Counted from the first letter of the stretch, positions 43,222 to 51,506 are shown. The stretch: DNA of 64,000 nt from JAITWN01 sp964437335 (GCA_964437335.1 CAYTGL010000011.1:1-64000); one strand, 5' to 3'. Translations and numbers: made by a program. Notes: generated by a model not told the origin, from the letters alone.

Positions 43222-43366
43222 GGGTGGTTCCCTTCAAGGTAAAGAGGCTGATTATAGCCCGTCGAAGCTTGTTTCACTGGACCCCATTGAACGGCGGTGA
43301 AAGCTCAGGCCCGCCATTCCCTTCAGTGCCCCCGGCACAAGTTCCAGAGCCAACTTTGCTTTACCG

Positions 43367-43960
43367 CTAGCTTGCCTCCGGCTCCCACGGGTACTCCATG
43401 TGCTTCGCCGTCTTTCTGGAGACTTCTTCCCCAAGCAACTTCGCCACGACATGCAAACTCATGTCGATGCCTGCCGCAATTCCCGCCGAGCAAATCACTG
43501 GACCATTGTCCACAACTCGTCGGTCCTCGTGGACAACTGTATTGGGAGCCGTCTGGCGAAGCAGATCGATGGCTCCGTGATGGGTAGTGGCTTCCAACCC
43601 TTCCAACAAGCCCGCTTTGGCGAGCAACAATGCCCCCGTGCAAACCGAAAGCACGAGTTCGGCCTTTTCGGCCACGGCTGCGATCCAGTCGATCAAGAGC
43701 GTGTTGTGCATTTGCACCCTCGATCCCTGCCCACCTGGAACAAGCAAGATGTCGGGGGCAGGGCAATCGTCGAGTGAGTAGTGCGGATTGACGCTGAGGC
43801 CGTTGCGGGCAATCACCGGCCCTAGCTTTTCAGCAACGGTGAAGACGTGAAAGGCCGCCGGTTCCACGAAATGGCTGGCAACTGAGAAAACTTCGAATGG
43901 GCCACAGAAGTCCAAGACTTCGGCGTCGGGGAAAATCAGGATGGCTAAGTTGCGTGGCAT
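43367..43960 (-). CDS. DJ-1/PfpI family protein (isonitrile hydratase-like)
   Basis: This is a 197-residue protein from ATG 43960. It begins RNLAILIFPDAEVLDFCGPF, has the conserved DILLVPGGQGSR and the nucleophile elbow ELVLSVCTGALLLAKAGLL, then ATTHHGAIDLL and a C-terminal CSAGIAAGIDMSLHVVAKLL. This pattern corresponds to the DJ-1/PfpI proteins related to isonitrile hydratase and to the sensor half of some AraC regulators (no AraC domain here). The catalytic Cys is present. The function in the cell is unknown. Confidence 0.82.
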   Translation of the reverse strand: MPRNLAILIFPDAEVLDFCGPFEVFSVASHFVEPAAFHVFTVAEKLGPVIARNGLSVNPHYSLDDCPAPDILLVPGGQGSRVQMHNTLLIDWIAAVAEKAELVLSVCTGALLLAKAGLLEGLEATTHHGAIDLLRQTAPNTVVHEDRRVVDNGPVICSAGIAAGIDMSLHVVAKLLGEEVSRKTAKHMEYPWEPEAS

Positions 43961-44133
43961 TTGTTGCTCGTCTTCAGTTCGTTTGCACTGGCTTTGAATT
44001 TGTCGCCGGCGACAGGTTGCCATCAGTTTCGGCAGTTGCGCTCGAATCTAACCCCCGCTCCCTGCGTAAACATACGGTAACTTCAAGATGCGTCTGTGAT
44101 AACTGCCACTGGTGGTGCGATTTGGTTATTCCC

Positions 44134-44161
44134 ATCGCTCGCCCCCTCCGGGGCGAGCGAT
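44134..44161. terminator. GC-rich terminator hairpin
   Basis: ATCGCTCGCCCC (44134-44145) pairs perfectly with GGGGCGAGCGAT (44150-44161) around CTCC, followed by CTTGCCTT. It resembles the hairpins that separate the small genes at 49.5-51.6 kb. Confidence 0.7.
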
Positions 44162-44402
44162 CTTGCCTTACTCAGCCCCAACAAAGTTCCCACCAAGTGC
44201 AACCCCACTCACACCAAGCCCAGCGACGTTCCCAGCCAGGTGTAACTTCTACCAACCAAGATGCAACGGGCTTTCCCAAGGGGTTGTACCGAGTCGGCCA
44301 CTTCCAAGCTTTCCACAAGATCAAATCAAACCGACCCATCCCAATCGGCGAAAATCCACGATTCATGTCTTCGGGATCATTCCCCCAACGAAGTCCGATC
44401 CT

Positions 44403-44419
44403 AGTCAATTTGTACCTTT
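44403..44419 (+). promoter_or_regulatory. shared TTGTACC element, copy 1
   Basis: AGTCAATTTGTACCTTT with TTGTACC at 44410-44416, 43 bases before the RuvB-like gene. One base differs from the RGTY part of the consensus. Confidence 0.6.
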
Positions 44420-44452
44420 GCGGTCCTTCCACTCCCCCCTCAGGAGACCGCA

Positions 44453-45409
44453 ATGTCGGAACCGAACGATTTTCGCCCCAATGCCCTGAGCCACCTGGTT
44501 GGACAGGAACACGTTCGCCAGGTTGTCAGCACCGCACTCGATTACAGCTTCCAAGAGCAAGTTTCCTTCCCGCACGCTTTGGCACTCGGTCCACCAGGCG
44601 TCGGCAAGACGGCTATGGCCAGGGTGATCTCCCAAGAACTTGCGTCGGGATTCCACGAATGCCTGGCTTCAGCGATCACATCTCCAGCTGAATTTTTCGC
44701 TGTGCTGATGCGTGCCAAGGATCTGGACGTCGTGTTTTTTGACGAACTTCACGTTTTGGACCCGGCCTACCAACACGCACTTCTGATTGCGACGGACGAA
44801 GGAAAGATCTTCTTGCCGAATAGCAATGGCGGTGCCCCTCAAGCAATCAACTTGGCAAAATTTTCCCTCATAGCGGCCACGACAGACGAACACAAAGTTA
44901 TTCGCCCTCTGGTCGATCGGTTCAAGCTCATCTTGCGTTTCTCTTATTACACCAAAGTGGAGTTGGCCGAGATTGTTCGCACCCGAGCCAAGGGACTTGG
45001 CTGGCAGATTAAGAGTGATGTCGCTGATCCGATCGCTGAACGAAGCAAAGGCGTTCCACGCCTGGCAATTCGTCTGTTGCAAAGCTGCTGGCGTGTATGT
45101 CGTGCAGGTGGCGACCACACCATCACCCGCAAACACTTGGAACGAGCGTGCGCTCTGGAACAGATCGACGCCAATGGGCTCGACGCAACTGAGCAGCAGT
45201 ACCTGGTGTTGCTTGCAAACGGCCCGCTGAGATTGAACGTGCTGTCCAGCATCCTCGGTCTTCCCGCCCGAACGGTTTCCCACGTCACCGAGTCGTTCCT
45301 GATCCGCAGCGGCCTGGTTACCAAAGATAAGAACGGCATGCGGATGCTTACTGCCAAAGGAATGGAGCACCTGGGAGCGTCACATTCCGGTAAGGATGGT
45401 GGCAAATGA
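44453..45409 (+). CDS. RuvB-like AAA+ ATPase
   Basis: This is a 318-residue protein with ATG 44453 and CAGGAG seven bases upstream. It begins FRPNALSHLVGQEHVRQVV like RuvB; Walker A GPPGVGKT lies at 46-53 and Walker B VVFFDELH includes D97/E98. A sensor region LIAATTDEHKVIRPLVDRF follows, and the C-terminal ~70 residues are a winged helix (RLNVLSSILGLPARTVSHVT). True RuvB is a Holliday-junction branch migration motor; this shorter, diverged copy is probably element-borne. The 3' end overlaps the HTH gene by four bases, and a recombinase follows, suggesting a recombination or transfer module. Confidence 0.83.
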   Translation: MSEPNDFRPNALSHLVGQEHVRQVVSTALDYSFQEQVSFPHALALGPPGVGKTAMARVISQELASGFHECLASAITSPAEFFAVLMRAKDLDVVFFDELHVLDPAYQHALLIATDEGKIFLPNSNGGAPQAINLAKFSLIAATTDEHKVIRPLVDRFKLILRFSYYTKVELAEIVRTRAKGLGWQIKSDVADPIAERSKGVPRLAIRLLQSCWRVCRAGGDHTITRKHLERACALEQIDANGLDATEQQYLVLLANGPLRLNVLSSILGLPARTVSHVTESFLIRSGLVTKDKNGMRMLTAKGMEHLGASHSGKDGGK

Positions 45410-45885
45410 CCGACAACAAGCCGTCGCAATCGTATCTATCTTGTACGGACGTCGCTCGTCGCCTGGGCCTGAGTCGCCAGCGTTTCTGGCAGCTTCGGCG
45501 TGATGGCATTTTCCCTCAGCCTTTGGTTGATGAAGAAACAGGGCGGCAGTTCTACACGCAGGAACAACTCGATTTGTGTTTGGATCTGCGCAAAAGAAAC
45601 GTCGGCATGAATGGTAGAGTCGTTTTGTTCTATTCAGTTCGGCCAACAGCAACGATGCCCAAGCCCACAAAGAAGAAGCCGTTGTCGAAGCCGACGACGG
45701 GACAGCACCAGGCGATCATCGAATCGTTGAAAGCACTTGGCCTGGTCGGCGTCATCGATGCTCAGGTGGAGACGACGATCAAGCAACTGTACCCTGCGGG
45801 GACAAGCCGCCCAGATCACGGTGAACTTGTGCGGAACATTTTCCTGCACATACAGCGAAACAATTCCAGCAATAACGTCAAGTGA
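45406..45885 (+). CDS. HTH protein coupled to RuvB-like gene
   Basis: This is a 159-residue protein overlapping the RuvB-like gene (ATGA). Residues 8-60 form a MerR/excisionase-like helix-turn-helix: SCTDVARRLGLSRQRFWQLR, then GIFPQPLVDEETGRQFYTQE and LDLCLDLRKRN. A Lys/Pro-rich linker at 75-95 (PKPTKKKPLSKPTTG) joins a C-terminal helical domain ending in a polar tail. It may direct the RuvB-like protein or the recombinase to DNA, which is inference from order. The recombinase start lies 42 bases downstream. Confidence 0.68.
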   Translation: MTDNKPSQSYLSCTDVARRLGLSRQRFWQLRRDGIFPQPLVDEETGRQFYTQEQLDLCLDLRKRNVGMNGRVVLFYSVRPTATMPKPTKKKPLSKPTTGQHQAIIESLKALGLVGVIDAQVETTIKQLYPAGTSRPDHGELVRNIFLHIQRNNSSNNVK

Positions 45886-45927
45886 TAATAGCCATTATCA
45901 GCCCAGTTAGAGGGAGAAAGCGTAAAC

Positions 45928-46866
45928 ATGGTGTCACATTCACGTCCCGAAGGCCGCAAGAATTCGGGCGATAATGTTTTCGGCGGTGTGCCAGTTGGTC
46001 AGGAAGAGGCATCTCTCCTCAGCCAGTTTCTGTCGGCGCAGGACTTGGCCGAAAACAGTCGCCGTGCAGTCATCAATGATGTGCGGAAGTTTACCAGATG
46101 GTTTGCCGAGGCAAACCATGAGCCGTTCACAGTCGGCCGTGTCACCACTCGTGACATTGCCGACTTTCGGGATCACCTGCGCCGCAAGCAGGATCAAGCC
46201 GTCGCCACAGTCAACCGTGCCTTGATGTCGATTCGCCGCTACTTTGGCTGGTTGGTTGAGCAGGGTCACCTTCATGCCAATCCCGCAAAGGCAGTCAAAG
46301 AGCTGCGAACCGTGGAACTTTCGCCCAAGGGGATGGATCGTGCGGCGGTGCGACGACTGCTCCGTGAGATCGAGCTTCGGCAGGACGTACGGGCCAACGC
46401 CATTTTCCACCTGCTGCTCTACACTGGCTGCCGCTGTGGCGATCTCGTGAACCTTGACATGGCCGACCTCCTTGTGAGCGACCGCAGCGGTTCAGTGGTC
46501 TACAGATTCGGTAAAGGCAACAAGCAGCGATCGGTGCCGTTGCCCGTTCCTGCCCGTCGAGCATTAGCGACCTACCTGGAAACTCGGCCGCCTTCGGAAA
46601 GTCAGCGGATCTTCATCGGCGAACGAGGTCCACTCGGCGAGCGGGGAATTCGAGCGTTGTGCGACAAATACTCAGCTCTGATCGGCGTGAAAATCCACCC
46701 ACACCTACTGCGGCACACGATGGCCCACGGCTATTTGGATGCCAACCCTGGTGACCTCGTCGGGCTTGCCCAACTACTTGGCCACAGCAACTTGAACACG
46801 ACCGCACGATACACAAAGAAGAGCCAGGAAGAGTTGCGGGCGGCAGCGGAGAAGGTTGAGTATTGA
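45928..46866 (+). CDS. XerC/XerD-like tyrosine recombinase
   Basis: This is a 312-residue recombinase with an ATG start and GGGAGAAAG upstream. The N-terminal SAM-like domain spans ~25-115 (SLLSQFLSAQDLAENSRRAV). The catalytic residues are R169 in YTGCRCGDL, K199 in GKGNKQRS, H259-x-x-R262 in HPHLLRHTMAHG, H286 in LLGHSNLNT and nucleophile Y295 in TARYTK, so the set is complete. It belongs to the XerC/D or plasmid resolvase-like recombinases; a resolution or secondary integration role for the element is inference. It is distinct from the large integrase at 56096-57913. Confidence 0.88.
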   Translation: MVSHSRPEGRKNSGDNVFGGVPVGQEEASLLSQFLSAQDLAENSRRAVINDVRKFTRWFAEANHEPFTVGRVTTRDIADFRDHLRRKQDQAVATVNRALMSIRRYFGWLVEQGHLHANPAKAVKELRTVELSPKGMDRAAVRRLLREIELRQDVRANAIFHLLLYTGCRCGDLVNLDMADLLVSDRSGSVVYRFGKGNKQRSVPLPVPARRALATYLETRPPSESQRIFIGERGPLGERGIRALCDKYSALIGVKIHPHLLRHTMAHGYLDANPGDLVGLAQLLGHSNLNTTARYTKKSQEELRAAAEKVEY

Positions 46867-46970
46867 TCGGAACCTCATGAATTGGGGTTATGCGCCTTTT
46901 CCGCCGTGTGGTAACACCATGCTCGTTCGAGCCCCCCTTCGTCCTCGGTAGCGACTATTCAACTCCTCGT

Positions 46971-48476
46971 CTAGCGTTCGTTTTGCTCCTGGTTGGGATC
47001 TTGTGGTTCATAGTTTAGAAGAAAATCGACTGGTTGCATTCCGGCTCCAATCCCAACATCGAATTGCTCTGGGTGCTGTAGTGCTTGAACAGCCCTATTA
47101 AGCAAGGCGAAACAAATATTTGATCGCTCGATCATCATTGCTCGCACCTCTCCAGGATCGAGTTCTAGGTCGTCGTTTACCTTGTTCACAACCGATGCCG
47201 CAAACTGATGGGCGTGTTTGAAGCACATTGAAGCAAAAAATGGAAATGGCACGAGTGTCGTGTACTTCGTAATTGTCTCGATCATTCGCAGAAGGATATC
47301 GTCCACAGGATCTATCGGAAGATTTATGTCAGCAACGTCGGGCAATTCATTGTATTGCTGCTCAAGAAGCAACACTTTAAGTGACAGTTCCGTTGCCAAT
47401 TGCCGCCGATCTAAAGCGACCTCCCTGGCTGCTACATCCCGCCCAATTTGGTGTAGCGTTTGCTCCAGCTCATAAGCATGCGCTTGCTCACGCCCTGCTG
47501 CTTCGTGGCGCTTTACCACACTCGGATCTGCATTTCGAATACTGCGTTGATGCTCAGCAAGAAAGTGCAACGCACTAATTCGAGCCTGGGCTGCGAGAGC
47601 CTGGTCTGAACGACTTTGTGCGTCCGCTGTGCGGGACAGTTCACGACGAGTCATAGACATCTCGTCTCTTTGCAACGCAAGCTCCTTCCCTTGGAGTAAA
47701 ATTGAGTAGATCGCACCAGCGACCGCTAGTGCTGATAACAGAGAGCTTGCAAAACCAAATGTGTCGCCCAAACTTCCTGTAAGACCAAGAAAATCACCAA
47801 GGGACATTTTGATCGGAAATTGACCACCAGCGGTGCCATTGCCGTGCTTAGACTTCTCGAAGAGGCGATCCGCTAGAGGCTGCTCACCTGACGTAAAGAA
47901 CCACATACCTAAAACAACTAACGTAAAACACAGCAGCCAAACTATGGGTACTCCGATGAGAAGGGATCGAAAGCTAAGTAGCGGGGGAGCAATCTTGTGA
48001 TCATCATTCTCCTGGACGTTCTTGATTATTGCCTTGGCTCGTTCATGGATGGGGGCGGCCTCCATTGTCGCCGTTAATTGACCTAATGTTAGAGCGAGAG
48101 AGGTGGCGTGTGACGTATTGTCGATTTCTTTTCGAAGCGCATGTGCGGCTCTTAGTGCTTCATTGCGGTTTGCCCCGTTGGGCATTGCGTCAAGGTCCGA
48201 AATCAGTGAATCGACGGACTCTAATGCACTTTTCTCTCGACGAGTCAGGGCCAACATAACTGCCAGCACTACCAAGATAGTCGCCAAGACGAGCGTGGCC
48301 CAAAAAGGGATCGCCGTTGCCAATACCATTCCAGCAATGCCGCTCAAAAGTGCGGCAATTGCTTTCGACTTTGTAAGATTCAATGTAACCGCCTTTGAGT
48401 GTAGTCTCTGCACTGGAGCTGAAAGCGTATGCCAACAAGCCGAGACATTTTTGCGCAGTCCTAGTTTCGCCTCCAA
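46971..48476 (-). CDS. four-helix membrane protein of unknown function
   Basis: This is a 501-residue protein; the start is uncertain (TTG 48476). Two hydrophobic hairpins are seen at ~37-75 (AIAALLSGIAGMVLATAIPF and the following VLATILVVLAVMLAL) and at ~165-195 (LIGVPIVWLLCFTLVVLGMW), then LGDTFGFASSLLSALAVAGA at ~235-262. Right after it, KELALQRDEMSMTRRELSRT begins a long coiled coil. The last helix-coiled-coil unit resembles membrane proteins annotated as putative phage abortive infection proteins; this is a similarity by eye. It is the only minus-strand gene in this part, opposite to the DUF932 gene that starts 85 bases away. Confidence 0.62.
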   Translation of the reverse strand: MEAKLGLRKNVSACWHTLSAPVQRLHSKAVTLNLTKSKAIAALLSGIAGMVLATAIPFWATLVLATILVVLAVMLALTRREKSALESVDSLISDLDAMPNGANRNEALRAAHALRKEIDNTSHATSLALTLGQLTATMEAAPIHERAKAIIKNVQENDDHKIAPPLLSFRSLLIGVPIVWLLCFTLVVLGMWFFTSGEQPLADRLFEKSKHGNGTAGGQFPIKMSLGDFLGLTGSLGDTFGFASSLLSALAVAGAIYSILLQGKELALQRDEMSMTRRELSRTADAQSRSDQALAAQARISALHFLAEHQRSIRNADPSVVKRHEAAGREQAHAYELEQTLHQIGRDVAAREVALDRRQLATELSLKVLLLEQQYNELPDVADINLPIDPVDDILLRMIETITKYTTLVPFPFFASMCFKHAHQFAASVVNKVNDDLELDPGEVRAMMIERSNICFALLNRAVQALQHPEQFDVGIGAGMQPVDFLLNYEPQDPNQEQNER

Positions 48477-48486
48477 CCAATCATCT

Positions 48487-48506
48487 GGTTACCTTGTACC
48501 TTCCCA
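48487..48506 (+). promoter_or_regulatory. shared TTGTACC element, copy 2
   Basis: GGTTACCTTGTACCTTCCCA with TTGTACC at 48494-48500, 67 bases before the DUF932 gene. A GCGA follows eight bases after the core, as in copies 4 and 6. Confidence 0.7.
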
Positions 48507-48560
48507 GTGCGAGCCGCTCAACGGTAGCGGCAAACGCAAAATGCACTAGGGAGACTTACG

Positions 48561-49541
48561 ATGCCAGCTGAAATTTCCTTCGTCAATGGAAAAGCTGAAG
48601 CCGCCTTCGCCTTGAAGCCAGCGTGGTGGGACGCTGCAAACCGTTGCACGCTCGACCACGTGCCCGACTCGGCAGGGATGATTCGGGCCGCACATTTGAA
48701 CTGGGAGGTTCAACCGCAACCGATCTACAACGCCGACGGCCGAATCATCGAAGGGTATAGCACGACGGTTCGCTTGGACACGGGTTTGCACCTTGGCGTG
48801 ATGTCCGATCAATATCGTGTCGTTCAGAACGCCGAGGGTTTCCGTTTTCTCGACAACTTGCTGCGAGATGGCGTCATGCGGTACGAGTCGGCTGGTGCCT
48901 TGCGTGGCGGCCGCACCGTGTGGGCCTTAGCTCGAATGCCTTCGGTGGACACGATCGCTGAAGGCGACGACGTGTGCCGCTACTGCTTATGGCTGAATTC
49001 GCACGACGGCACGGGCGCAATCTACGCCATCCCCACCAGCGTGCGAGTGGTTTGTGCAAATACAGCCGCCTTGGCAATCCGTGGCCAGCGTGGGATTAAA
49101 CACATGGGCGACATGGACGCCAAGCTGAAGCAGGCGCATGAACTGCTCAGCCAAGCCGACCGCCAATTCACCGACTTTAGGGATAATGCCCAACTGCTTG
49201 CCAACCGCCGATATAGCCCAGTTGATGCCAAGCAGTACGTTGCAACCTTGTTGCCAGAACCAGAAGAGGCAGGCCGTTCGCTTTCGATCCGTGAACGCAA
49301 GGTCGAAGAAATCCGCATCGCACTCCGTAGCGATCGGCAAAATATCGCATCGATCCAAGGCACCTGGTGGAGCCTTTACAACGCCGTCTCTGAGGGAATC
49401 GACCACGGCCGTTTCTACGGGTTCAAAGGCAAAGGCCAACAACGGGCCGAAAACCGTATGACTTCCGTCATGATGGGCCAGGGGGCGGAATTCAAACGCC
49501 AGGCTTTCGATCTGGCCGTATCGATGGCGCAGGCTTCGTAG
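48561..49541 (+). CDS. DUF932 / phage-plasmid-like protein
   Basis: This is a 326-residue protein with ATG 48561 and AGGGAG seven bases upstream. It shows the typical phage/plasmid DUF932 blocks: YSTTVRLDTGLHLGVMSDQY, VQNAEGFRFLDNLL, GGRTVWALARMP, RYCLWLNSHDGTGAIYAIPT and SVRVVCANTAALA, and a C-terminal NASEGIDHG-like region with GFKGKGQQRAENRM. The family is widespread on plasmids and phages, and its role is not firmly known. It is the first and largest unit in the array of small genes, preceded by the shared TTGTACC element and followed by two stacked hairpins. Confidence 0.82.
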   Translation: MPAEISFVNGKAEAAFALKPAWWDAANRCTLDHVPDSAGMIRAAHLNWEVQPQPIYNADGRIIEGYSTTVRLDTGLHLGVMSDQYRVVQNAEGFRFLDNLLRDGVMRYESAGALRGGRTVWALARMPSVDTIAEGDDVCRYCLWLNSHDGTGAIYAIPTSVRVVCANTAALAIRGQRGIKHMGDMDAKLKQAHELLSQADRQFTDFRDNAQLLANRRYSPVDAKQYVATLLPEPEEAGRSLSIRERKVEEIRIALRSDRQNIASIQGTWWSLYNAVSEGIDHGRFYGFKGKGQQRAENRMTSVMMGQGAEFKRQAFDLAVSMAQAS

Positions 49542-49555
49542 CATCTTCACTTCCC

Positions 49556-49581
49556 GCCCACCCGGCTCCCGCCGGGTGGGC
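49556..49581 (+). terminator. terminator hairpin after DUF932 gene
   Basis: GCCCACCCGG (49556-49565) pairs with CCGGGTGGGC (49572-49581) and is followed by TTTGTC, 15 bases after the DUF932 stop. Confidence 0.75.
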
Positions 49582-49604
49582 TTTGTCAAACGCATACAGC
49601 AAGA

Positions 49605-49627
49605 GCCGCCGGCCATTGGCCGGCGGC
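49605..49627 (+). terminator. second stacked hairpin
   Basis: GCCGCCGGCC (49605-49614) pairs with GGCCGGCGGC (49618-49627) around ATT, followed by TTCGTCTTTCTC. It ends 23 bases before the TTGTACC core of the next unit. Confidence 0.75.
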
Positions 49628-49640
49628 TTCGTCTTTCTCA

Positions 49641-49660
49641 AGTAGTTGATTTGTACCTTT
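49641..49660 (+). promoter_or_regulatory. shared TTGTACC element, copy 3
   Basis: AGTAGTTGATTTGTACCTTT with TTGTACC at 49651-49657, 58 bases before the zinc-ribbon gene and 23 bases after a terminator hairpin. Confidence 0.75.
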
Positions 49661-49708
49661 GACGGCTGCGATCTACAGCTCGACCGAGTCCAAATGGAGT
49701 CATTCACC

Positions 49709-49894
49709 ATGTCGATAGATGACGGCCCAAACCGCACTTTTCGCAATCACTACATGTGCCCCATTTGCGAACACGAATGGTCAGACGAGTTGACTGCCAC
49801 TTGTGATGACGATTGCCCAAGATGCGGCACACGACACATTTCGCCTTTCGATAGTGAGGAAATTGCGGACGATGGTTCGTCGGTGATCGATTGA
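49709..49894 (+). CDS. small zinc-ribbon protein
   Basis: This is a 61-residue protein; ATG 49709 lies after a GGAG about 12 bases upstream. Two CxxC pairs, CPIC at 17-20 and CPRC at 36-39, with the intervening EHEWSDELTATCDDD, form a zinc ribbon of the kind that ties RNA- or DNA-binding proteins together. The rest is acidic. It sits as a single unit between a TTGTACC element and a terminator hairpin. No specific family is recognised; the partner and nucleic acid are unknown. Confidence 0.68.
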   Translation: MSIDDGPNRTFRNHYMCPICEHEWSDELTATCDDDCPRCGTRHISPFDSEEIADDGSSVID

Positions 49895-49914
49895 ATTGTC
49901 GGCATTTGATAACA

Positions 49915-49935
49915 CCCGCCCTCATAAGGGGCGGG
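49915..49935 (+). terminator. terminator hairpin after zinc-ribbon gene
   Basis: CCCGCCC (49915-49921) pairs with GGGCGGG (49929-49935), followed by CTTCGTCGTT. It starts 20 bases after the stop. Confidence 0.7.
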
Positions 49936-49949
49936 CTTCGTCGTTCGCA

Positions 49950-49970
49950 GGTAGTTGATTTGTACCTTCC
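49950..49970 (+). promoter_or_regulatory. shared TTGTACC element, copy 4
   Basis: GGTAGTTGATTTGTACCTTC with TTGTACC at 49960-49966, 56 bases before the next gene and 24 bases after the terminator. Nearly identical to copies 3 and 5. Confidence 0.75.
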
Positions 49971-50015
49971 CAAAGCGAGTCACACACTCATCAACACTCG
50001 CACAGGGAAAACCAA

Positions 50016-50435
50016 ATGATCTTTTCAGTCATCTATTCCGTGGATTGCCCCGCCGACGAAAACATCAACAACTTCGCCCCGCCCGACCTGGTTTTGTGGG
50101 ACCAAACAGAGGGCGACGACCAATACGAGTACGACTATCTCGAAGGCAGCTGGGAATACGGGCATCACCGAAAATGGGCTGCCCTCCTCAATCGAGAGCA
50201 ATTCGACCAATTCATCGCTCGATGTAACCTTATCGCCGAAAACATCCAAACGATGGGTTCTCTGGGAGCCCCTGGTTTTGATTTCGGCTGGGCACCAGCA
50301 CTTTCATTCAATGGCCACGACCCTTGTGCCATTCAGAACGCATACGTCACTCCAATCCCCGAAGTTGAACGAGAAACCTGCGACGAACGGGATTGGCAGC
50401 GTGTGCGTAGTGCCATGCTGGCGGTGTACGGGTAA
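50016..50435 (+). CDS. hypothetical protein (139 aa) of the gene array
   Basis: ATG 50016 follows ACAGGGAAAACCAA. The 139-residue product is acidic with many aromatic residues (IFSVIYSVDCPADENINNFA, YEYDYLEGSWEYGHHRKWAA, FDQFIARCNLIAENIQT) and ends PEVERETCDERDWQRVRSAM. It resembles small proteins carried next to DUF932 genes on planctomycete and proteobacterial plasmids, but I know no function. It has its own TTGTACC element upstream and a hairpin with a GCAA loop after it. Confidence 0.65.
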   Translation: MIFSVIYSVDCPADENINNFAPPDLVLWDQTEGDDQYEYDYLEGSWEYGHHRKWAALLNREQFDQFIARCNLIAENIQTMGSLGAPGFDFGWAPALSFNGHDPCAIQNAYVTPIPEVERETCDERDWQRVRSAMLAVYG

Positions 50436-50463
50436 TGTTCTTCGTTCTGCCTGGTTCAGCAAG

Positions 50464-50487
50464 GCCCGCCCCCGCAAGGGGGCGGGC
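50464..50487 (+). terminator. terminator hairpin with GCAA loop
   Basis: GCCCGCCCCC (50464-50473) pairs with GGGGGCGGGC (50478-50487) around the stable tetraloop GCAA, followed by TCGGTTATAT. It starts 28 bases after the stop. Confidence 0.8.
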
Positions 50488-50500
50488 TCGGTTATATCGA

Positions 50501-50520
50501 GGTAGTTGCTTTGTACCTTC
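50501..50520 (+). promoter_or_regulatory. shared TTGTACC element, copy 5
   Basis: GGTAGTTGCTTTGTACCTTC with TTGTACC at 50511-50517, 59 bases before the next gene, 23 after the hairpin. Confidence 0.75.
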
Positions 50521-50569
50521 GTGGGCAAACGTAACCACCAAGCCAACTGCAACGAGGGGGAGAACAACT

Positions 50570-50779
50570 ATGACCGAAGACCAGGCCCGATCAGCACTCG
50601 CCGAACTGTTGGGACGGTACACAATCGGCAGCGTGCTCCACTTGCTGGCAGACGTTCAACGAGAGCACGCTGATGAAGCACGGCTCATTGATGATGCCGC
50701 AGCGTACGAGCAACTCAAAATGATCGAGCACACGCTGTTCGTCGTGGGCCTTGGCGTCGATGCCGCAAATCCATCGTAA
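50570..50779 (+). CDS. small helical protein (69 aa) of the gene array
   Basis: ATG 50570 follows a GAGGGGGAG ribosome site. The 69-residue helical protein (EDQARSALAELLGRYTIGSV, LHLLADVQREHADEARLIDD) has no membrane or metal motif. It shares a transcript with the 91-residue gene 30 bases downstream, which has no TTGTACC element of its own. Function unknown. Confidence 0.62.
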   Translation: MTEDQARSALAELLGRYTIGSVLHLLADVQREHADEARLIDDAAAYEQLKMIEHTLFVVGLGVDAANPS

Positions 50780-50809
50780 CTCAGTCAATTCAACTACGGA
50801 GCAACCGAC

Positions 50810-51085
50810 ATGCCGATATTCCAGATCGAACAGTATGAACTGCACACTATGAAGTATCGTGTTGAGGCTGTCACGGAAGCCGAGGCAATCAAGCGATTGC
50901 TGGACGGCGAAGCCGAAGCAGTCGAAAGCAGCTTTGACTTCATCGAAACCGCCGATGATTTCGGTTTGCCTGTCGATGAGAATCGTGACCTTGCCGAAGA
51001 ATTGCGAGCATTGGACGTGGAGATCGGCGACCACGTGATCCCATCGATTCGATCCATCGAACAGGTTGATGAGCAGCAGCCTTAG
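50810..51085 (+). CDS. small acidic protein (91 aa) of the gene array
   Basis: ATG 50810 follows ACGGAGCAACC. The protein starts PIFQIEQYELHTMKYRVEAV, a ferredoxin-like strand pattern, followed by an acidic helix (EAEAIKRLLDGEAEAVESS), with an acidic end. It is strongly acidic overall, like DNA mimics, but that is only a physical impression. It is co-transcribed with the 69-residue gene and followed by a hairpin. Confidence 0.62.
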   Translation: MPIFQIEQYELHTMKYRVEAVTEAEAIKRLLDGEAEAVESSFDFIETADDFGLPVDENRDLAEELRALDVEIGDHVIPSIRSIEQVDEQQP

Positions 51086-51103
51086 CGGCCGTTGTCAGCT
51101 AAC

Positions 51104-51125
51104 CGCACCGTCGTTTGACGGTGCG
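51104..51125 (+). terminator. terminator hairpin after 91-aa gene
   Basis: CGCACCGTC (51104-51112) pairs with GACGGTGCG (51117-51125) around GTTT, followed by ACGTAGCTCTGCTTG, 18 bases after the stop. Confidence 0.7.
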
Positions 51126-51140
51126 ACGTAGCTCTGCTTG

Positions 51141-51160
51141 TTCAGTTACCTTGTACATTG
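51141..51160 (+). promoter_or_regulatory. shared TTGTACC element, copy 6
   Basis: TTCAGTTACCTTGTACATTG with TTGTACA at 51151-51157, 46 bases before the next gene. GCGA follows eight bases after the core. Confidence 0.68.
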
Positions 51161-51196
51161 TAAGTGCGACCCCTCACCCCACAAAGGAGAACAAAA

Positions 51197-51484
51197 TTGG
51201 TCGCACCAGCAACACCACGTTTTCGCCTCGGCACAGCCGTTGCCACGCCAGGGGCACTGGCAACCCTTGAAGAAGCAGGCCAGACACCAGCCGAACTACT
51301 GGATCGCCACATTCGTGGCGATTGGGGAGACCTGGACGAAGAAGACAAGCAAGCGAATGAGGACGCCCTGAAGCACGGGGCACGAATCCTTTCGGCCTAC
51401 CTGCTGTCCAGCGGCGAAAAGATCTGGGTGATCACCGAGGCAGATCGCAGCAGTACGTGTTTGCTGCGGCCCGACGAGTATTGA
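51197..51484 (+). CDS. hypothetical protein (95 aa) with TTG start
   Basis: TTG 51197 has AAGGAG seven bases upstream, which decides the start. The 95-residue product runs VAPATPRFRLGTAVATPGAL, then ALATLEEAGQTPAELLDRHI and ILSAYLLSSGEKIWVITEAD, ending RSSTCLLRPDEY. Proteins of this form occur as plasmid-related accessory genes of unknown role. It is the last complete unit in the array and is followed by a hairpin. Confidence 0.68.
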   Translation: MVAPATPRFRLGTAVATPGALATLEEAGQTPAELLDRHIRGDWGDLDEEDKQANEDALKHGARILSAYLLSSGEKIWVITEADRSSTCLLRPDEY

Positions 51485-51506
51485 CCTATTGGTCTTCATG
51501 AGCAAA

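Larger units (their letters stand above)
43961..44452. other. gap with terminator and shared promoter-like element
   Basis: About 490 bases without gene. It contains the hairpin at 44134-44161, a run of CCCAACAAAG-type simple sequence, and the first copy of the RGTYNNNTTGTACMTT element at 44403-44419, 43 bases before the RuvB-like gene. Confidence 0.5.
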
